A stretch of 64,000 bases of DNA, taken from the NCBI RefSeq assembly GCF_900101125.1, contig NZ_FNFL01000004.1:62001-126000 (forward strand), read 5' to 3'. Below, in pieces: positions 43,867 through 52,210 of the stretch. The notes under the pieces are model-generated. The model saw nothing but the letters and a program-made list of their open reading frames with translations. It searched no databases and was not told the origin of the DNA. Origin of the DNA: Sediminibacillus albus. GTDB taxonomy: Bacteria > Bacillota > Bacilli > Bacillales > Amphibacillaceae. Made by a program: the position numbers and the translations under genes. Every line of letters starts with the position of its first letter. Within the stretch, counting starts at the first letter, position 1.

Positions 43867-44847
43867 TTGTTATCTATTTTGGTATTTTTACTTTCGGCGG
43901 CTATTTCCGTCTATGCAGCAATAAAACTGTCAACATATGCAGATATCATTAGTAAACAAACAAAGTTGGGCGGCATGCTGGCAGGTACATTACTGTTGGC
44001 GGTTGCCACTTCTCTTCCAGAATTGACTGCCACTGGATCTGCTGCTGTCATCGGTAATGCAGATATTGCAGTAGGCAATGGATTAGGAAGTATTATTTTT
44101 AACTTTTTGGTTTTATTTATATTGGATATCTTCTTCAGAAAAAGGCGACTGTTCTTATTAGTATCAGATAATCACTTCCATACTGGTTTACTAGCACTGA
44201 TCTTATGCTGTATTGCAGCAGGATCACTGTATTACCAGCCTTCGATTACTTTCTTAGGAGTAGGTTTTACGAGTATGGTGATTGCTGGCGTGTATTTTGT
44301 CGGTATCTGGCTGATTTCGATAAAACAAAACAAGGAAAAGCAGGCAGAGGAGAATCCGGTTTCAAACAGCCAGGCTGGGGAGCGAATAACCAAAATAGCC
44401 ATTTCATTTATCGTTTTCGCTTTCATTATCTTTGTTTCCGGAAGTCTAATGAGCGTTTCTGGGGATTGGATGGTGGATGCTACAGGTATATCAGCAACAG
44501 CGGTAGGAAGTTTGCTGATCGCTGCGGCCACGTCCCTTCCTGATGCAGTAGGTGTGTTTATAGCATTAAGGGTTGCTAATATCAATTTAGCGATCGGAGC
44601 GATTTTAGGAAGCAATCTTTTTAACATATTTGTAGTAACTATTGCGGACATTTTTTATCGGAACGGGAGCGTTTGGGCGGATGCAGGTGAAAGGAACATT
44701 TGGACAGCTTTATGCGGCTTATTGCTGACGCTTGGCGTCATGCTGCTGTTAAAAAGGGATCGAACGAGAAATTCATTCACATACATTCTTCCTTCCCTGG
44801 CGGCGATATTCTGCTATATTACTTTTATATTAATTATTATTTATTAA
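43867..44847 (+). CDS. Sodium/calcium exchanger-family (CaCA) protein
   Basis: A 326-residue membrane antiporter of the YrbG/CaCA family with two inverted halves of five helices. Both alpha-repeat motifs are present: ATSLPELTATGSAA with GNGLGSIIFN in the first half and AATSLPDAVGVFIALR with GAILGSNLFN in the second. It should exchange calcium or another cation for sodium or protons. TTG start after AAAGGAGCATTAGGT. It is followed 32 bases later by a GNAT gene, possibly cotranscribed. Confidence 0.88.
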   Translation: MLSILVFLLSAAISVYAAIKLSTYADIISKQTKLGGMLAGTLLLAVATSLPELTATGSAAVIGNADIAVGNGLGSIIFNFLVLFILDIFFRKRRLFLLVSDNHFHTGLLALILCCIAAGSLYYQPSITFLGVGFTSMVIAGVYFVGIWLISIKQNKEKQAEENPVSNSQAGERITKIAISFIVFAFIIFVSGSLMSVSGDWMVDATGISATAVGSLLIAAATSLPDAVGVFIALRVANINLAIGAILGSNLFNIFVVTIADIFYRNGSVWADAGERNIWTALCGLLLTLGVMLLLKRDRTRNSFTYILPSLAAIFCYITFILIIIY

Positions 44848-44879
44848 AAGAAAAAGGCATAGGAGGACAGCAGGAAAAT

Positions 44880-45353
44880 ATGATCATTAATTTACAGCAC
44901 TATAAACGAGACACAGCTGAAAAAATATTAGCTACACAGTTACCTGCTTATCAAGAGGAAGCAAAATTAATAGATGCTGAAGTTATACCGCCGCTGAAGG
45001 ATACCGTGGAAACTATTATGAATAGTAAAGAAATTTTTTTGGGATACATGCAAGAAGATGAACTAATCGGTGTACTTGCGTATGAAAATAATAAAGCTGA
45101 TATTACAGTATCCCGTTTATTTGTCGTTCCCAGTCATTTTCGGCAGGGAATAGCTGGGACATTGCTCAATTCCTTACTTGACGGCATCAGTGGAGAAGTG
45201 CGTGTGAAAGTAACTACAGGTACCGCTAATTTGCCCGCAAAGCAGCTTTACCAGAAATGGGGGTTTAAAGAAAAAAAGCAAATAACAGTCCCCCCAGGAA
45301 TCCAGCTCACCCAATTTGAATATCATAAATCAAAAGCGGAAACGACCGGTTAG
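44880..45353 (+). CDS. GNAT-family acetyltransferase whose end lies in a repeat
   Basis: A 157-residue acetyltransferase with the family core SRLFVVPSHFRQGIAGTLLNSLL and the tail KQLYQKWGFKEKKQ. The substrate is unknown. ATG 44880 follows GGAGGACAGCAGG; the frame is open further upstream inside the antiporter gene but without a ribosome site. The last seven codons (KAETTG and stop) are read from the first bases of the tandem repeat starting at 45331, so the repeat supplies the present stop codon. Confidence 0.8.
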   Translation: MIINLQHYKRDTAEKILATQLPAYQEEAKLIDAEVIPPLKDTVETIMNSKEIFLGYMQEDELIGVLAYENNKADITVSRLFVVPSHFRQGIAGTLLNSLLDGISGEVRVKVTTGTANLPAKQLYQKWGFKEKKQITVPPGIQLTQFEYHKSKAETTG

Positions 45354-45643
45354 CGACGAAAGAAGTGGAGTCCGACGGAGGAGATAAAGGAAACACGGAA
45401 CAGTGTGACGATGTTGACTTATCGTACGAAGGCGGAGGAAGTTCGCGAGTCGCTGGGAGTAGGAGCTAGCCGAATCAAAAGCGGAAACGACCGGTTAGCG
45501 ACGAAAGAAGTGGAGTCCGACGGAGGAGATAAAGGAAACACGGAACAACGTGACGATGTTGACTTATCGTACGAAGGCGGAGGAAGTTCGCGAGTCGCTG
45601 GGAGTAGGAGCTAGCCGAATCAAAAGCGGAAACGACCGGTTAG
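45331..45643. repeat. Tandem 145-bp repeat array (two units plus a partial)
   Basis: CAAAAGCGGAAACGACCGGT recurs at 45331, 45476 and 45621, giving two almost identical 145-bp units and a partial. Shared landmarks such as GGAGATAAAGGAAACACGG, GATGTTGACTTATCGTACGA and GCTGGGAGTAGGAGCTAG link it to the arrays at 33607 (opposite strand) and 61741 (same strand). The 69-codon open frame inside is not a gene. Confidence 0.9.
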
Positions 45644-45647
45644 ATTT

Positions 45648-45690
45648 TGAAAAGGGGGGCTACAGCCAAGGATAAAAGCCCTTTTTATGC
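45648..45690 (+). terminator. Hairpin terminator after the repeat array
   Basis: AAGGG...CT and AGCCCTTTTT can form a stem with a T-run beyond the array, probably ending the antiporter/GNAT transcript. Confidence 0.5.
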
Positions 45691-45767
45691 TCTTCCCTGC
45701 AAAAGAAGTATATTGGCTTCTGGTTGTTGAATAGGATAAAGGAGAACAACAAACAGAGGTGACAAAT

Positions 45768-46130
45768 ATGTACACTTGGTTAACCCTGGTACTGCTTGGA
45801 TTAGCTGCGTTCCGATTAACTCGTTTGTTCGTCTATGACGATATTTTTCGGTTTATTAGAGCCCCATTTCACGAGGAGAAAGAGGAAATAGTAGAAGACG
45901 GTACGGTAGAAGTAGTGCTTTATATTAAAGGGAAAGGGATTAGAAGGTTCATCGGAGAGTTGTTGAGCTGTCAGTGGTGTACAGGAATCTGGTCAGCGTC
46001 TTGCCTGTATATCGGTTACTTATTGTGGCCTTGGATTTTCCTTCCAATTATTGCTATATTAGCAATAGCAGCTTTTGCCTCCATCATTGAAGTGATTGTT
46101 AGTTTTCTGATACACAGAACGGAGAGTTAG
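45768..46130 (+). CDS. DUF1360 membrane protein
   Basis: A 120-residue membrane protein of the DUF1360 family (B. subtilis YjcA/YngL type). It has the early AAFRLTRLFVYDDIFRFIRAPF motif and the conserved ELLSCQWCTGIWSA cysteine pair near the second helix, then a third helix. YjcA is a sporulation-linked protein of unknown activity. ATG 45768 follows GAGGTGACAAAT. Single gene with terminator. Confidence 0.85.
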   Translation: MYTWLTLVLLGLAAFRLTRLFVYDDIFRFIRAPFHEEKEEIVEDGTVEVVLYIKGKGIRRFIGELLSCQWCTGIWSASCLYIGYLLWPWIFLPIIAILAIAAFASIIEVIVSFLIHRTES

Positions 46131-46165
46131 CGAGCGGCTTTGCTCAAGCTTATATTACTAAAATA

Positions 46166-46195
46166 AACCCTGGCTTCGGTTTAAAAGCCAGGGTT
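46166..46195. terminator. Bidirectional hairpin terminator
   Basis: AACCCTGGCTT and AAGCCAGGGTT form a near-perfect stem between convergent genes. Confidence 0.7.
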
Positions 46196-46234
46196 ATCAC
46201 TTGGAAAATTATTTATCTGAATTATAAGAATCAG

Positions 46235-46366
46235 TTATTGGTTTAAAGACTTTCTGACATTTCGGCCGCATCCGCATTTCTTTCTGCCTGCCCTTATTCT
46301 TTTCGCTCTTGGCGTCCTTTTGGTAGCTACTTTTTGCTCTGAATTTGTATTTCCATCCAATTCCAT
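46235..46366 (-). CDS. Small basic protein with CGC motif
   Basis: A 43-residue, strongly basic peptide (VATKRTPRAKRIRAGRKK, then CGCGRNVRKSL). ATG 46366 follows GAAGGAGTG. The Cys-Gly-Cys-Gly motif is shared with the small peptide encoded at 46535-46681. No family is recognised; metal or nucleic acid binding is possible. Confidence 0.5.
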   Translation of the reverse strand: MELDGNTNSEQKVATKRTPRAKRIRAGRKKCGCGRNVRKSLNQ

Positions 46367-46534
46367 CACTCCTTCGCTAAATTAAAAGAAAAGTTATATC
46401 TGCTAGGAAAATCTAAGTAAGCCAGGTGTTTACAAATTACTATTTGGATAAAAAAGAAAGGCTTACCTATTGTATATGCATGGTAAAAGTGTGAGGAGAG
46501 GGCAGACATCACGGTTTTACGTTTTTTTGTTGGA

Positions 46535-46681
46535 TTAACGGTAATACTTTTTCTTCCCTGAATACTGGTTACACCCACATCCACCTGTCTTTTTAGCGAC
46601 ATAATTGCCTGAGGCAATTTGTTCAGCTGGTACAGCTTTTACAGAAGGGACTTTTTTGGTATTCAAATATTTAATCTTCAT
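46535..46681 (-). CDS. Small protein with GGCGC motif
   Basis: A 48-residue peptide that begins MKIKYLNTKKVPSVKAVPAE and contains KKTGGCGCNQYSGKKKYYR at its C-terminus. The ATG follows AAAAGGAGTAATCGAA. It begins 46 bases after the stop of the JAMM-like gene on the same strand. The GG followed by CGC resembles a double-glycine leader end, but no export or modification gene is near, so it is left as unknown. Confidence 0.55.
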   Translation of the reverse strand: MKIKYLNTKKVPSVKAVPAEQIASGNYVAKKTGGCGCNQYSGKKKYYR

Positions 46682-46726
46682 TTCGATTACTCCTTTTATA
46701 AGTTATTTCGAAGATGGGATAAGTCC

Positions 46727-47140
46727 TTAAAGGACAACCACTTGATGAGAAAAATAATTATTGTTCTCCAGGCTATAGCATTTCCATGCAGGAATAGCGT
46801 CTTTCAGTGAGACAATCAGCATGGGGACGTGCGAGTCTGGATGATAGAGAACATCGGTACGGGAGGGCGCAGGAGCTGCTGTTGGGTGAGAAAGATATAT
46901 AATCAAGACTTCTTCATTTTTGGCACTAATAGCGGCTACTGTTTTTTCTACCGTTTTTTTGTCTACGAAATATCTGAATCGATGCTGTATTTCACTTTCT
47001 AACTCCCAAATCGAATCCACTACATTATTTGTACCGCTTAATAATCCGCAAGTATCAAAAGGAAGAGCCTCGCGAGTGTGTAAAATCATCTTCTCTTCTA
47101 TATATTTAGGAAGATAAATCGCGTCAGTTTTTCTCCCCAT
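46727..47140 (-). CDS. JAMM/MPN-domain protein with altered metal ligands
   Basis: A 137-residue Mov34/MPN (JAB) family protein. Family members are zinc isopeptidases that use a Glu, two His and an Asp. The motif HxHx7SxxD appears as LSHPTAAPAPSRTD (83-96): His85, Ser93 and Asp96 are in place but the first His is Leu83. The Glu before CGLL is Asp29 (FDTCGLLSG). Two catalytic positions are thus changed, so it may be inactive or bind metal differently. AGGGGAACTTCC-region spacing is poor, but the start fits the family. Two CGC small peptides follow on the same strand. Confidence 0.75.
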   Translation of the reverse strand: MGRKTDAIYLPKYIEEKMILHTREALPFDTCGLLSGTNNVVDSIWELESEIQHRFRYFVDKKTVEKTVAAISAKNEEVLIIYLSHPTAAPAPSRTDVLYHPDSHVPMLIVSLKDAIPAWKCYSLENNNYFSHQVVVL

Positions 47141-47366
47141 CGAGGGGAACTTCCTTGTATAAGATGAATATCATTATTGCCAAGCTCCTTTAATAAATGG
47201 TTAATACCTCATTCTTTTATATGTAAGTAAACGGTTATTTGCACGGGCATATAACGTATTTCCACATAAATTCCGCTCTTAGCTCCTAAGCGATCTTTAC
47301 TAATAAATTGCGTTTTAACAGCATAGGATGAACAGAATCGGAATTTCTTGCTGGAGGTGTATAAGA

Positions 47367-47927
47367 ATGTCTTCCTATCATGAGTTAAAAAGAAAGCTTG
47401 ATCAATGGAATAAACAAACCAGCGATTACTTGGCGCAAATTGAACAATTAATAAATAAAAAACAAGAAGAAACCCAATATCAGACGTCATCCCGGCTAAC
47501 CGGCTATTTCACTTCTTCCATGCATGCTGTTCACCATAAAAAACAGGAAAATGTTTTGTTAGGCGACTTTTACATCAAAAATAATGGAATGGAAGCAGTC
47601 CGTGATTTAAATATATGTTTACGCATCCAAGCAACTACTCGCTTCGATTTTTCCGGTAAATACCACTTGAAAAATTCCAACCTTAATAAGAATTCTTTTC
47701 CGAGTGTATGGGAAAGGGTGGAGCAGGAAAGCGAAGAAGATTACTGGTTTAAAAAGATAGACGATGGAATATTGGAGCCGGCAGACACGATAGCTTTTCC
47801 GAATTTTCAGCTGAAATGGAGAGCAGACGATAATTATGCTATTTCTATTGAAGGGTTTGTCTATTGCAGTCTTGAGAAAGACGGAATACCATCCTTAAAC
47901 CAGATTAATGTCAGTGGGGAAATTTAA
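47367..47927 (+). CDS. Hypothetical protein with N-terminal coiled coil
   Basis: A 186-residue soluble protein. The first 35 residues predict a coiled coil (HELKRKLDQWNKQTSDYLAQ), followed by a beta-rich domain (ENVLLGDFYIKNNGMEAVRD and NFQLKWRADDNYAISIEG). ATG 47367 follows GGAGGTGTATAAGA. No family was recognised. It is followed 21 bases later by another small unknown gene and is divergent from the JAMM-like gene. Confidence 0.65.
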   Translation: MSSYHELKRKLDQWNKQTSDYLAQIEQLINKKQEETQYQTSSRLTGYFTSSMHAVHHKKQENVLLGDFYIKNNGMEAVRDLNICLRIQATTRFDFSGKYHLKNSNLNKNSFPSVWERVEQESEEDYWFKKIDDGILEPADTIAFPNFQLKWRADDNYAISIEGFVYCSLEKDGIPSLNQINVSGEI

Positions 47928-47948
47928 CTTATAGGAGGGGCAGTGTAA

Positions 47949-48209
47949 ATGTCGAATAACGAAGAGCTATGGTCGGCTTTAGGTAATGTGATTAGCCGGT
48001 ATATAGCAAGTGCAGAGAATAATTTACAGGATGAGGAAGTCATTAATCTTTCTATTCTCCAACTGCTTATTGCCTTGAAGAGTAATCGATTGTCGGAAGA
48101 GCAGTTTACGGTTGGCGAAGAGACCTGCTCTGCATTAATGGAAGACATAGACCAGGCAATTAGCAAAAGTAAAAGCGACTTTACAAGGACTATCGATCTA
48201 TTAAGTTAG
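47949..48209 (+). CDS. Hypothetical small helical protein
   Basis: An 86-residue, acidic, probably all-helical protein (EELWSALGNVISRYIASAEN and INLSILQLLIALKSNRLSEE). AGGAGGGGCAGTGTAA is a strong ribosome site. It forms a likely two-gene operon with the coiled-coil protein upstream. Not recognised. Confidence 0.6.
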   Translation: MSNNEELWSALGNVISRYIASAENNLQDEEVINLSILQLLIALKSNRLSEEQFTVGEETCSALMEDIDQAISKSKSDFTRTIDLLS

Positions 48210-48333
48210 TAACCTGTAAGAAAAGCAAGGCTGGAAATTCTAATGAAGCGCACCCGATAATCAGAATACTTCCTGAATGATAAAACTTTGATATAATAGA
48301 TAGTAGATTAATTAAATAATAAGGTGCGATGAA

Positions 48334-49026
48334 ATGCCTAAATATAAAATGTTTCCCAAGTCTTCAATGAGACACCGGATCGTGAAAAGTGGAATGAAAA
48401 CCCTGGCTGTAATCATTGGGGTAATCACCTGCTTTGTTGTTTTGTTTACCGCTTATCAGTATCAAGTCAGCGATAACAGGGATCGAACAGGAGATAAGCA
48501 ATTGTCACAACAGGTGCTGGATTATCAACCCCTTCTTCAAAAATATTTAAAAAAACACGGATTAGAGGATTATACAGGTATATTATTAGCTCTTATGATG
48601 CAGGAATCAGGCGGCAGGGGAACAGACCCTATGCAATCTTCAGAAAGTTATTGCGGGGCAATTGGCTGTATCGATGACCCCGAGTTGTCGGTTAAGCAAG
48701 GGGTTGCTCATTTCGCTCACGTCTTGGGACAAGCGGATGGTGATGTGAGGCTTGCGCTACAGTCCTATAACTTTGGCCCGGGCTTTATTCGTTATGTGAA
48801 TGAACGGGGCGGCAAGTACACAGAAGAACTGGCGGTTGATTATTCTGCAAAAATGTATGAGAAGTTAAAATCGTCGATTGAATTTCGCTGTATCCGTGAA
48901 GAATCAAAGGAATTAAACGCTTGTTATGGCGATATTAAGTATGTTGACGCAGTGCTTGCTTATTATGAAGATGCCAAGACAGTAACAGATGGAGACAAGG
49001 TGCTGATTGCGATGAATGAAAGCTAA
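48334..49026 (+). CDS. Lysozyme-like cell wall hydrolase, membrane anchored
   Basis: A 230-residue protein with an N-terminal anchor (TLAVIIGVITCFVVLFTAY) and a lysozyme_like domain: LALMMQESGGRGTDPMQSSE with the catalytic Glu, QGVAHFAHVLGQADGDVRLA, then LQSYNFGPGFIRYV. It resembles B. subtilis YocA and the N-terminal half of CwlT, enzymes that cut the glycan strand, in some cases for conjugation. Here no conjugation genes are nearby, so a housekeeping wall role is more likely. Complete and single. Confidence 0.85.
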   Translation: MPKYKMFPKSSMRHRIVKSGMKTLAVIIGVITCFVVLFTAYQYQVSDNRDRTGDKQLSQQVLDYQPLLQKYLKKHGLEDYTGILLALMMQESGGRGTDPMQSSESYCGAIGCIDDPELSVKQGVAHFAHVLGQADGDVRLALQSYNFGPGFIRYVNERGGKYTEELAVDYSAKMYEKLKSSIEFRCIREESKELNACYGDIKYVDAVLAYYEDAKTVTDGDKVLIAMNES

Positions 49027-49045
49027 ATATGATGATTAAAAGGAT

Positions 49046-49074
49046 GCCATCCATACGGGTGGCTTTATTATTTT
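49046..49074 (+). terminator. Rho-independent terminator
   Basis: GCCATCC and GGGTGGC form a short stem followed by TTTATTATTTT. Confidence 0.7.
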
Positions 49075-49145
49075 GTGCTCGAAATTAGAAGAAATGCTAA
49101 TAAGGGAATTATAAATTCTTGGTTTTAGAGAGTGAGTGAGAAAGG

Positions 49146-49360
49146 TTGAAAGATTTACGACAGCCGATTTGGACTAGAAGTTTTATCAGTGTTTGCTGGG
49201 CATACTAGTTACTTACATGGGGTTCCAAAAGCTTTATATTTTATGTGCATTCATTGCGCTGGCAGTAATGGGAATGTATACTTTCTACCAAGCGAGGGTC
49301 TCGAAAAAAGGCAACCTTCTCCTGAAAATGAATAGGAGGGATGTAGTCGCTCAATATTAA
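49146..49360 (+). pseudogene. MFS transporter remnant, internally deleted
   Basis: A TTG-started frame reads KDLRQPIWTRSFISVCWAY and stops, which is the N-terminus of a Bacillus MFS protein. In another frame from 49217 the sequence FQKLYILCAFIALAVMGMYT followed by a basic tail looks like the last helix of the same type of transporter. About 350 codons are missing between them. It is read as the scar of a deletion. Confidence 0.55.
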
Positions 49361-49403
49361 GTAAGACTATAGCTGACAATTAGTAACAGGAAGGGGTTTT
49401 ATA

Positions 49404-50336
49404 ATGGCTGAAAAAGTATATTTTAATCATGATGCAGGTGTGGATGATCTTGTTTCTTTATTCTTACTGCTAAAAATGGAGGAAGTCGAATTACTTGGTG
49501 TATCAGTTATTCCTGCGGATGGATATTTAGAGGCAGGCGTCAGCGCCAGCAGAAAAATCATTGACAGGTTTGGAAAAGATTTCATCCAGGTGGCTAAATC
49601 TAACTCCCGGGGAGTAAATCCTTTTCCTAAGGAATGGCGTTTGCATACATTTCATGTAGATTCTCTTCCGATACTAAATGAAGGCGGAGTTATGAAGGCT
49701 CCTGTCAGTTACATGCCTGCCCATCAGCATATGATAGAAAAAATCCGGTCAAATGAAGGCAGGACAACCTTACTGTTCACAGGTCCATTGACTGATTTGG
49801 CAAGAGCGCTGGACGAAGCACCGGATATTGAAGATAAAATTGAAAAGCTGGTCTGGATGGGAGGGACCTTCCAAGCTACCGGCAATGTAGAAGACCCTGA
49901 ACATGATGGTACTGCTGAATGGAATGCTTTTTGGGATCCAGATGCAGTAGCCAGAGTATGGGAAAGTGGACTGCAGATTGAAATGGTTGCCTTAGAGAGT
50001 ACAAAGCAAGTTCCGTTAACTCCTGAAGTTAAAAATAACTGGGCTTCAATGCGAAAATATGAAGGTGTTGATTTTCTTGGACAAGCTTATGCAGCTGTTC
50101 CCCCTCTGGTTCATACGGAAACAAATTCAACTTACTATTTGTGGGACGTTCTGACAACAGCTTCGGTCGGTAATCCAGGGCTTGTCAAAGCAAAAACCGT
50201 TAATAGTAAAGTACATACAGAGTTTCCTAAACAAGGAAGAACGTCGGAAGATGAGCAAGGCCGTTCAGTCCGATTGGTTTATGATGTGGCGGCTGAACAA
50301 TTTTTTACTTATATTGCCGAGCTGGCTAAAAAGTGA
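49404..50336 (+). CDS. Inosine-uridine preferring nucleoside hydrolase family protein
   Basis: A 310-residue nucleoside hydrolase. The calcium and ribose site DxGxDD appears near the N-terminus as NHDAGVDDLVSL. LLFTGPLTDLARAL, KLVWMGGTF and AEWNAFWDPDAVARVW are the other family motifs. It should split purine or pyrimidine ribonucleosides to base and ribose for salvage; the exact substrate cannot be read. AGGAAGGGG precedes the ATG. Single gene with terminator. Confidence 0.9.
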   Translation: MAEKVYFNHDAGVDDLVSLFLLLKMEEVELLGVSVIPADGYLEAGVSASRKIIDRFGKDFIQVAKSNSRGVNPFPKEWRLHTFHVDSLPILNEGGVMKAPVSYMPAHQHMIEKIRSNEGRTTLLFTGPLTDLARALDEAPDIEDKIEKLVWMGGTFQATGNVEDPEHDGTAEWNAFWDPDAVARVWESGLQIEMVALESTKQVPLTPEVKNNWASMRKYEGVDFLGQAYAAVPPLVHTETNSTYYLWDVLTTASVGNPGLVKAKTVNSKVHTEFPKQGRTSEDEQGRSVRLVYDVAAEQFFTYIAELAKK

Positions 50337-50393
50337 GCAGAAAAAGTAGATTCTTGTTAGCGGAGTAACATAAGAAATAGCTTACGAATGTTA

Positions 50394-50427
50394 ACAGACC
50401 AAATCGTATACGATTTGGTCTGTTTTT
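50394..50427 (+). terminator. Rho-independent terminator
   Basis: A perfect palindrome ACAGACCAAATCGT/ACGATTTGGTCTGT followed by TTTTT. Confidence 0.85.
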
Positions 50428-50722
50428 AGTACTCTCTTTGTCTAAAATTTCGGATTTTGATGAATGGATTCGTATAGAATTTTGCTGCTAAGTACGTGGG
50501 GGAGACCCTTGACCACATGCCGGTTACTAAGTGAATAGAGGGCTGGCTGCTAAGTTAACTTGATAAATGTAAGAGGTGATTGTTAATTAATGTTAATTGA
50601 TATAAGTTTTTTGAAGGATTGTTCTTAAAGTAACTGGGAGGATTGTTAAATAAAAGAAACCTTTTTAATACAGAATCGTAAATGTAGTATTGGAAATAAA
50701 TACCGGTGTGGGAGGTGTGAAG
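50428..50722. other. Intergenic stretch without recognisable content
   Basis: Nearly 300 bases between the nucleoside hydrolase terminator and the DUF3784 gene. Codons stop often in all frames and no hairpin, repeat or convincing promoter was seen. Confidence 0.4.
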
Positions 50723-51007
50723 ATGGATTACGGTTTATTGTTTATTGGTGTAGCTCTTTTACTGGTTTCATATTTAGTAGCAGTGAAAAAACAAACGTGG
50801 TTATTAGCCGGATTCAATGAAAAAATGATTAAAAATAAGGAGTTATTAGGTAAAGTAGTGGGTGGATTTTTTTTCCTCCCGTTAGGCTTGGTAGTAGTTA
50901 TAAGTAGTTTAATTGAATATTCCTATCAAAAAACCGTTCTTGTAATTATCATGTTAATTTTATTGGTAAGTGTGTACTTGTTTATCAATCGAAAATTACT
51001 TGACTAA
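50723..51007 (+). CDS. DUF3784 membrane protein
   Basis: A 94-residue protein with three membrane helices and the DUF3784 pattern (LLFIGVALLLVSYLVAV, then LLAGFNEKMIKNKELLGKVV). Function unknown. ATG 50723 follows GGGAGGTGTGAAG; the longer frame from 50690 lacks support. Single gene. Confidence 0.75.
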   Translation: MDYGLLFIGVALLLVSYLVAVKKQTWLLAGFNEKMIKNKELLGKVVGGFFFLPLGLVVVISSLIEYSYQKTVLVIIMLILLVSVYLFINRKLLD

Positions 51008-51059
51008 CAATAACTGAACTAACGGGTAGTTTTAGTTTCACAAGATAATAAAAAACAGA

Positions 51060-51084
51060 ACGCTTGGATTTCAAATCCAAGCGT
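51060..51084 (+). terminator. Hairpin terminator
   Basis: ACGCTTGGATTT and AAATCCAAGCGT form a perfect 12-bp stem with one unpaired base, followed by ATTTGTAT. Confidence 0.7.
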
Positions 51085-51219
51085 ATTTGTATATTGTTTT
51101 TATTGTTGTGTGGTGCTATTAAAATTACTTCGATTAAGGATCAAAATTAAACGTTTATTTAACAATTTCTCCACAGTATAAGACTACTTACCAGACAGGA
51201 GCGTTTTTTGCCGTAAGCA

Positions 51220-52020
51220 TCATCGCTTGACACTGCCGGCGGAAATTTTAACTGATTCACCAATAATATTTTGTGCCGCATCCGTCAGCAGAAAGCATAT
51301 AGTGTTGGCAACTTCTTCCGGTTTGGTGATGCGGCCGGAGGGAAGGCCTTCTTCGGCAATCTTTAGCTGCTCTTCGAAAGAGCGGTTCTGTTTTTCCCCT
51401 TTCCGTTTGATTGCGTTCCTTCCCATAGTTGTATCCACATAGCCAGGACATACTGCATTCACCCGAATTCCATATTCGATAGCCTCTACAGAGAAGGAGT
51501 GGGTAAATCCAATTAAAGCAAATTTGGAAGCAGAATAAGCGGTATTTCCATGGGTACCCCGTAAGCCGGAAAGGGAAGACACATTAACAATTGCTCCTTT
51601 TCGGTTTTCCTTCATTTGCCTATATATAAGCTGGGATAACAACACAGGTACAGTATAATTAATATGCATGATTTTTTCCATTTCCTCCTGCTCTAAGTGT
51701 TCCACGGGCCCTCCGCCACTGATTCCGGCTGAATTAACTAGCAGTGAAATAAAGCCATTCTCTCTTTCAGCTGATTCCACTAGACTTGTGCGCTCCTGGC
51801 TATTGCCAATATCCGCACGCTGAGCCAACACTTTGACATCCGGGCAGCGGGAGGAAATAGTTTCCTTAAGTTTTTCCAGCTTTTGTTCATTTCTACCGGT
51901 GATTGTTATATCCGCCCCCATTTCTGCGAGGGTTAAAGCAGTTTCATGGCCAATTCCTCCAGTTGCCCCGGTAATCAATGCGTGTTCCCCTTTTAACGTT
52001 TCTGCTGAAAATACACCCAT
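51220..52020 (-). CDS. SDR-family oxidoreductase
   Basis: A 266-residue classical short-chain dehydrogenase. TGATGGIG is the cofactor motif, VNSAG the structural one, and the Ser-Tyr-Lys set lies in IVNVSSLSG and TAYSASKFAL. It is an NAD(P)-linked oxidoreductase of 3-oxoacyl reductase or related type; the substrate is unknown. ATG 52020 is nine bases from GGAAAGG. Divergent from the zinc alcohol dehydrogenase gene. Confidence 0.85.
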   Translation of the reverse strand: MGVFSAETLKGEHALITGATGGIGHETALTLAEMGADITITGRNEQKLEKLKETISSRCPDVKVLAQRADIGNSQERTSLVESAERENGFISLLVNSAGISGGGPVEHLEQEEMEKIMHINYTVPVLLSQLIYRQMKENRKGAIVNVSSLSGLRGTHGNTAYSASKFALIGFTHSFSVEAIEYGIRVNAVCPGYVDTTMGRNAIKRKGEKQNRSFEEQLKIAEEGLPSGRITKPEEVANTICFLLTDAAQNIIGESVKISAGSVKR

Positions 52021-52210
52021 ACCATCCATCCTTTCCTTTTTGCTGCTAGTCGTTTATACCCTCCCAGGAAAAGGGTTAATCCATCTGCTCCAGAAACCAA
52101 GTCATCTTTTGTGGGTAGAGGTTCTAAGAGAGAAATAAACAATTAAAGGTTTAGAGCAACTCCTGCCAGGCAATTAGAAGTATAAATATGGAAAGGGAGT
52201 GTTCAAAGAG

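Noticed and set aside
44232-44651. Long minus-strand frame opposite the cation exchanger gene
   Set aside because: A shadow of the membrane protein gene with no ribosome site or family pattern.
45405-45614. 69-codon frame in the second repeat array
   Set aside because: It lies wholly inside the repeat units and has no ribosome site.
46535-46681. Bacteriocin precursor
   Set aside because: The GG-CGC motif is suggestive, but there is no modification, protease-transporter or immunity gene nearby and the putative core is very basic and short.
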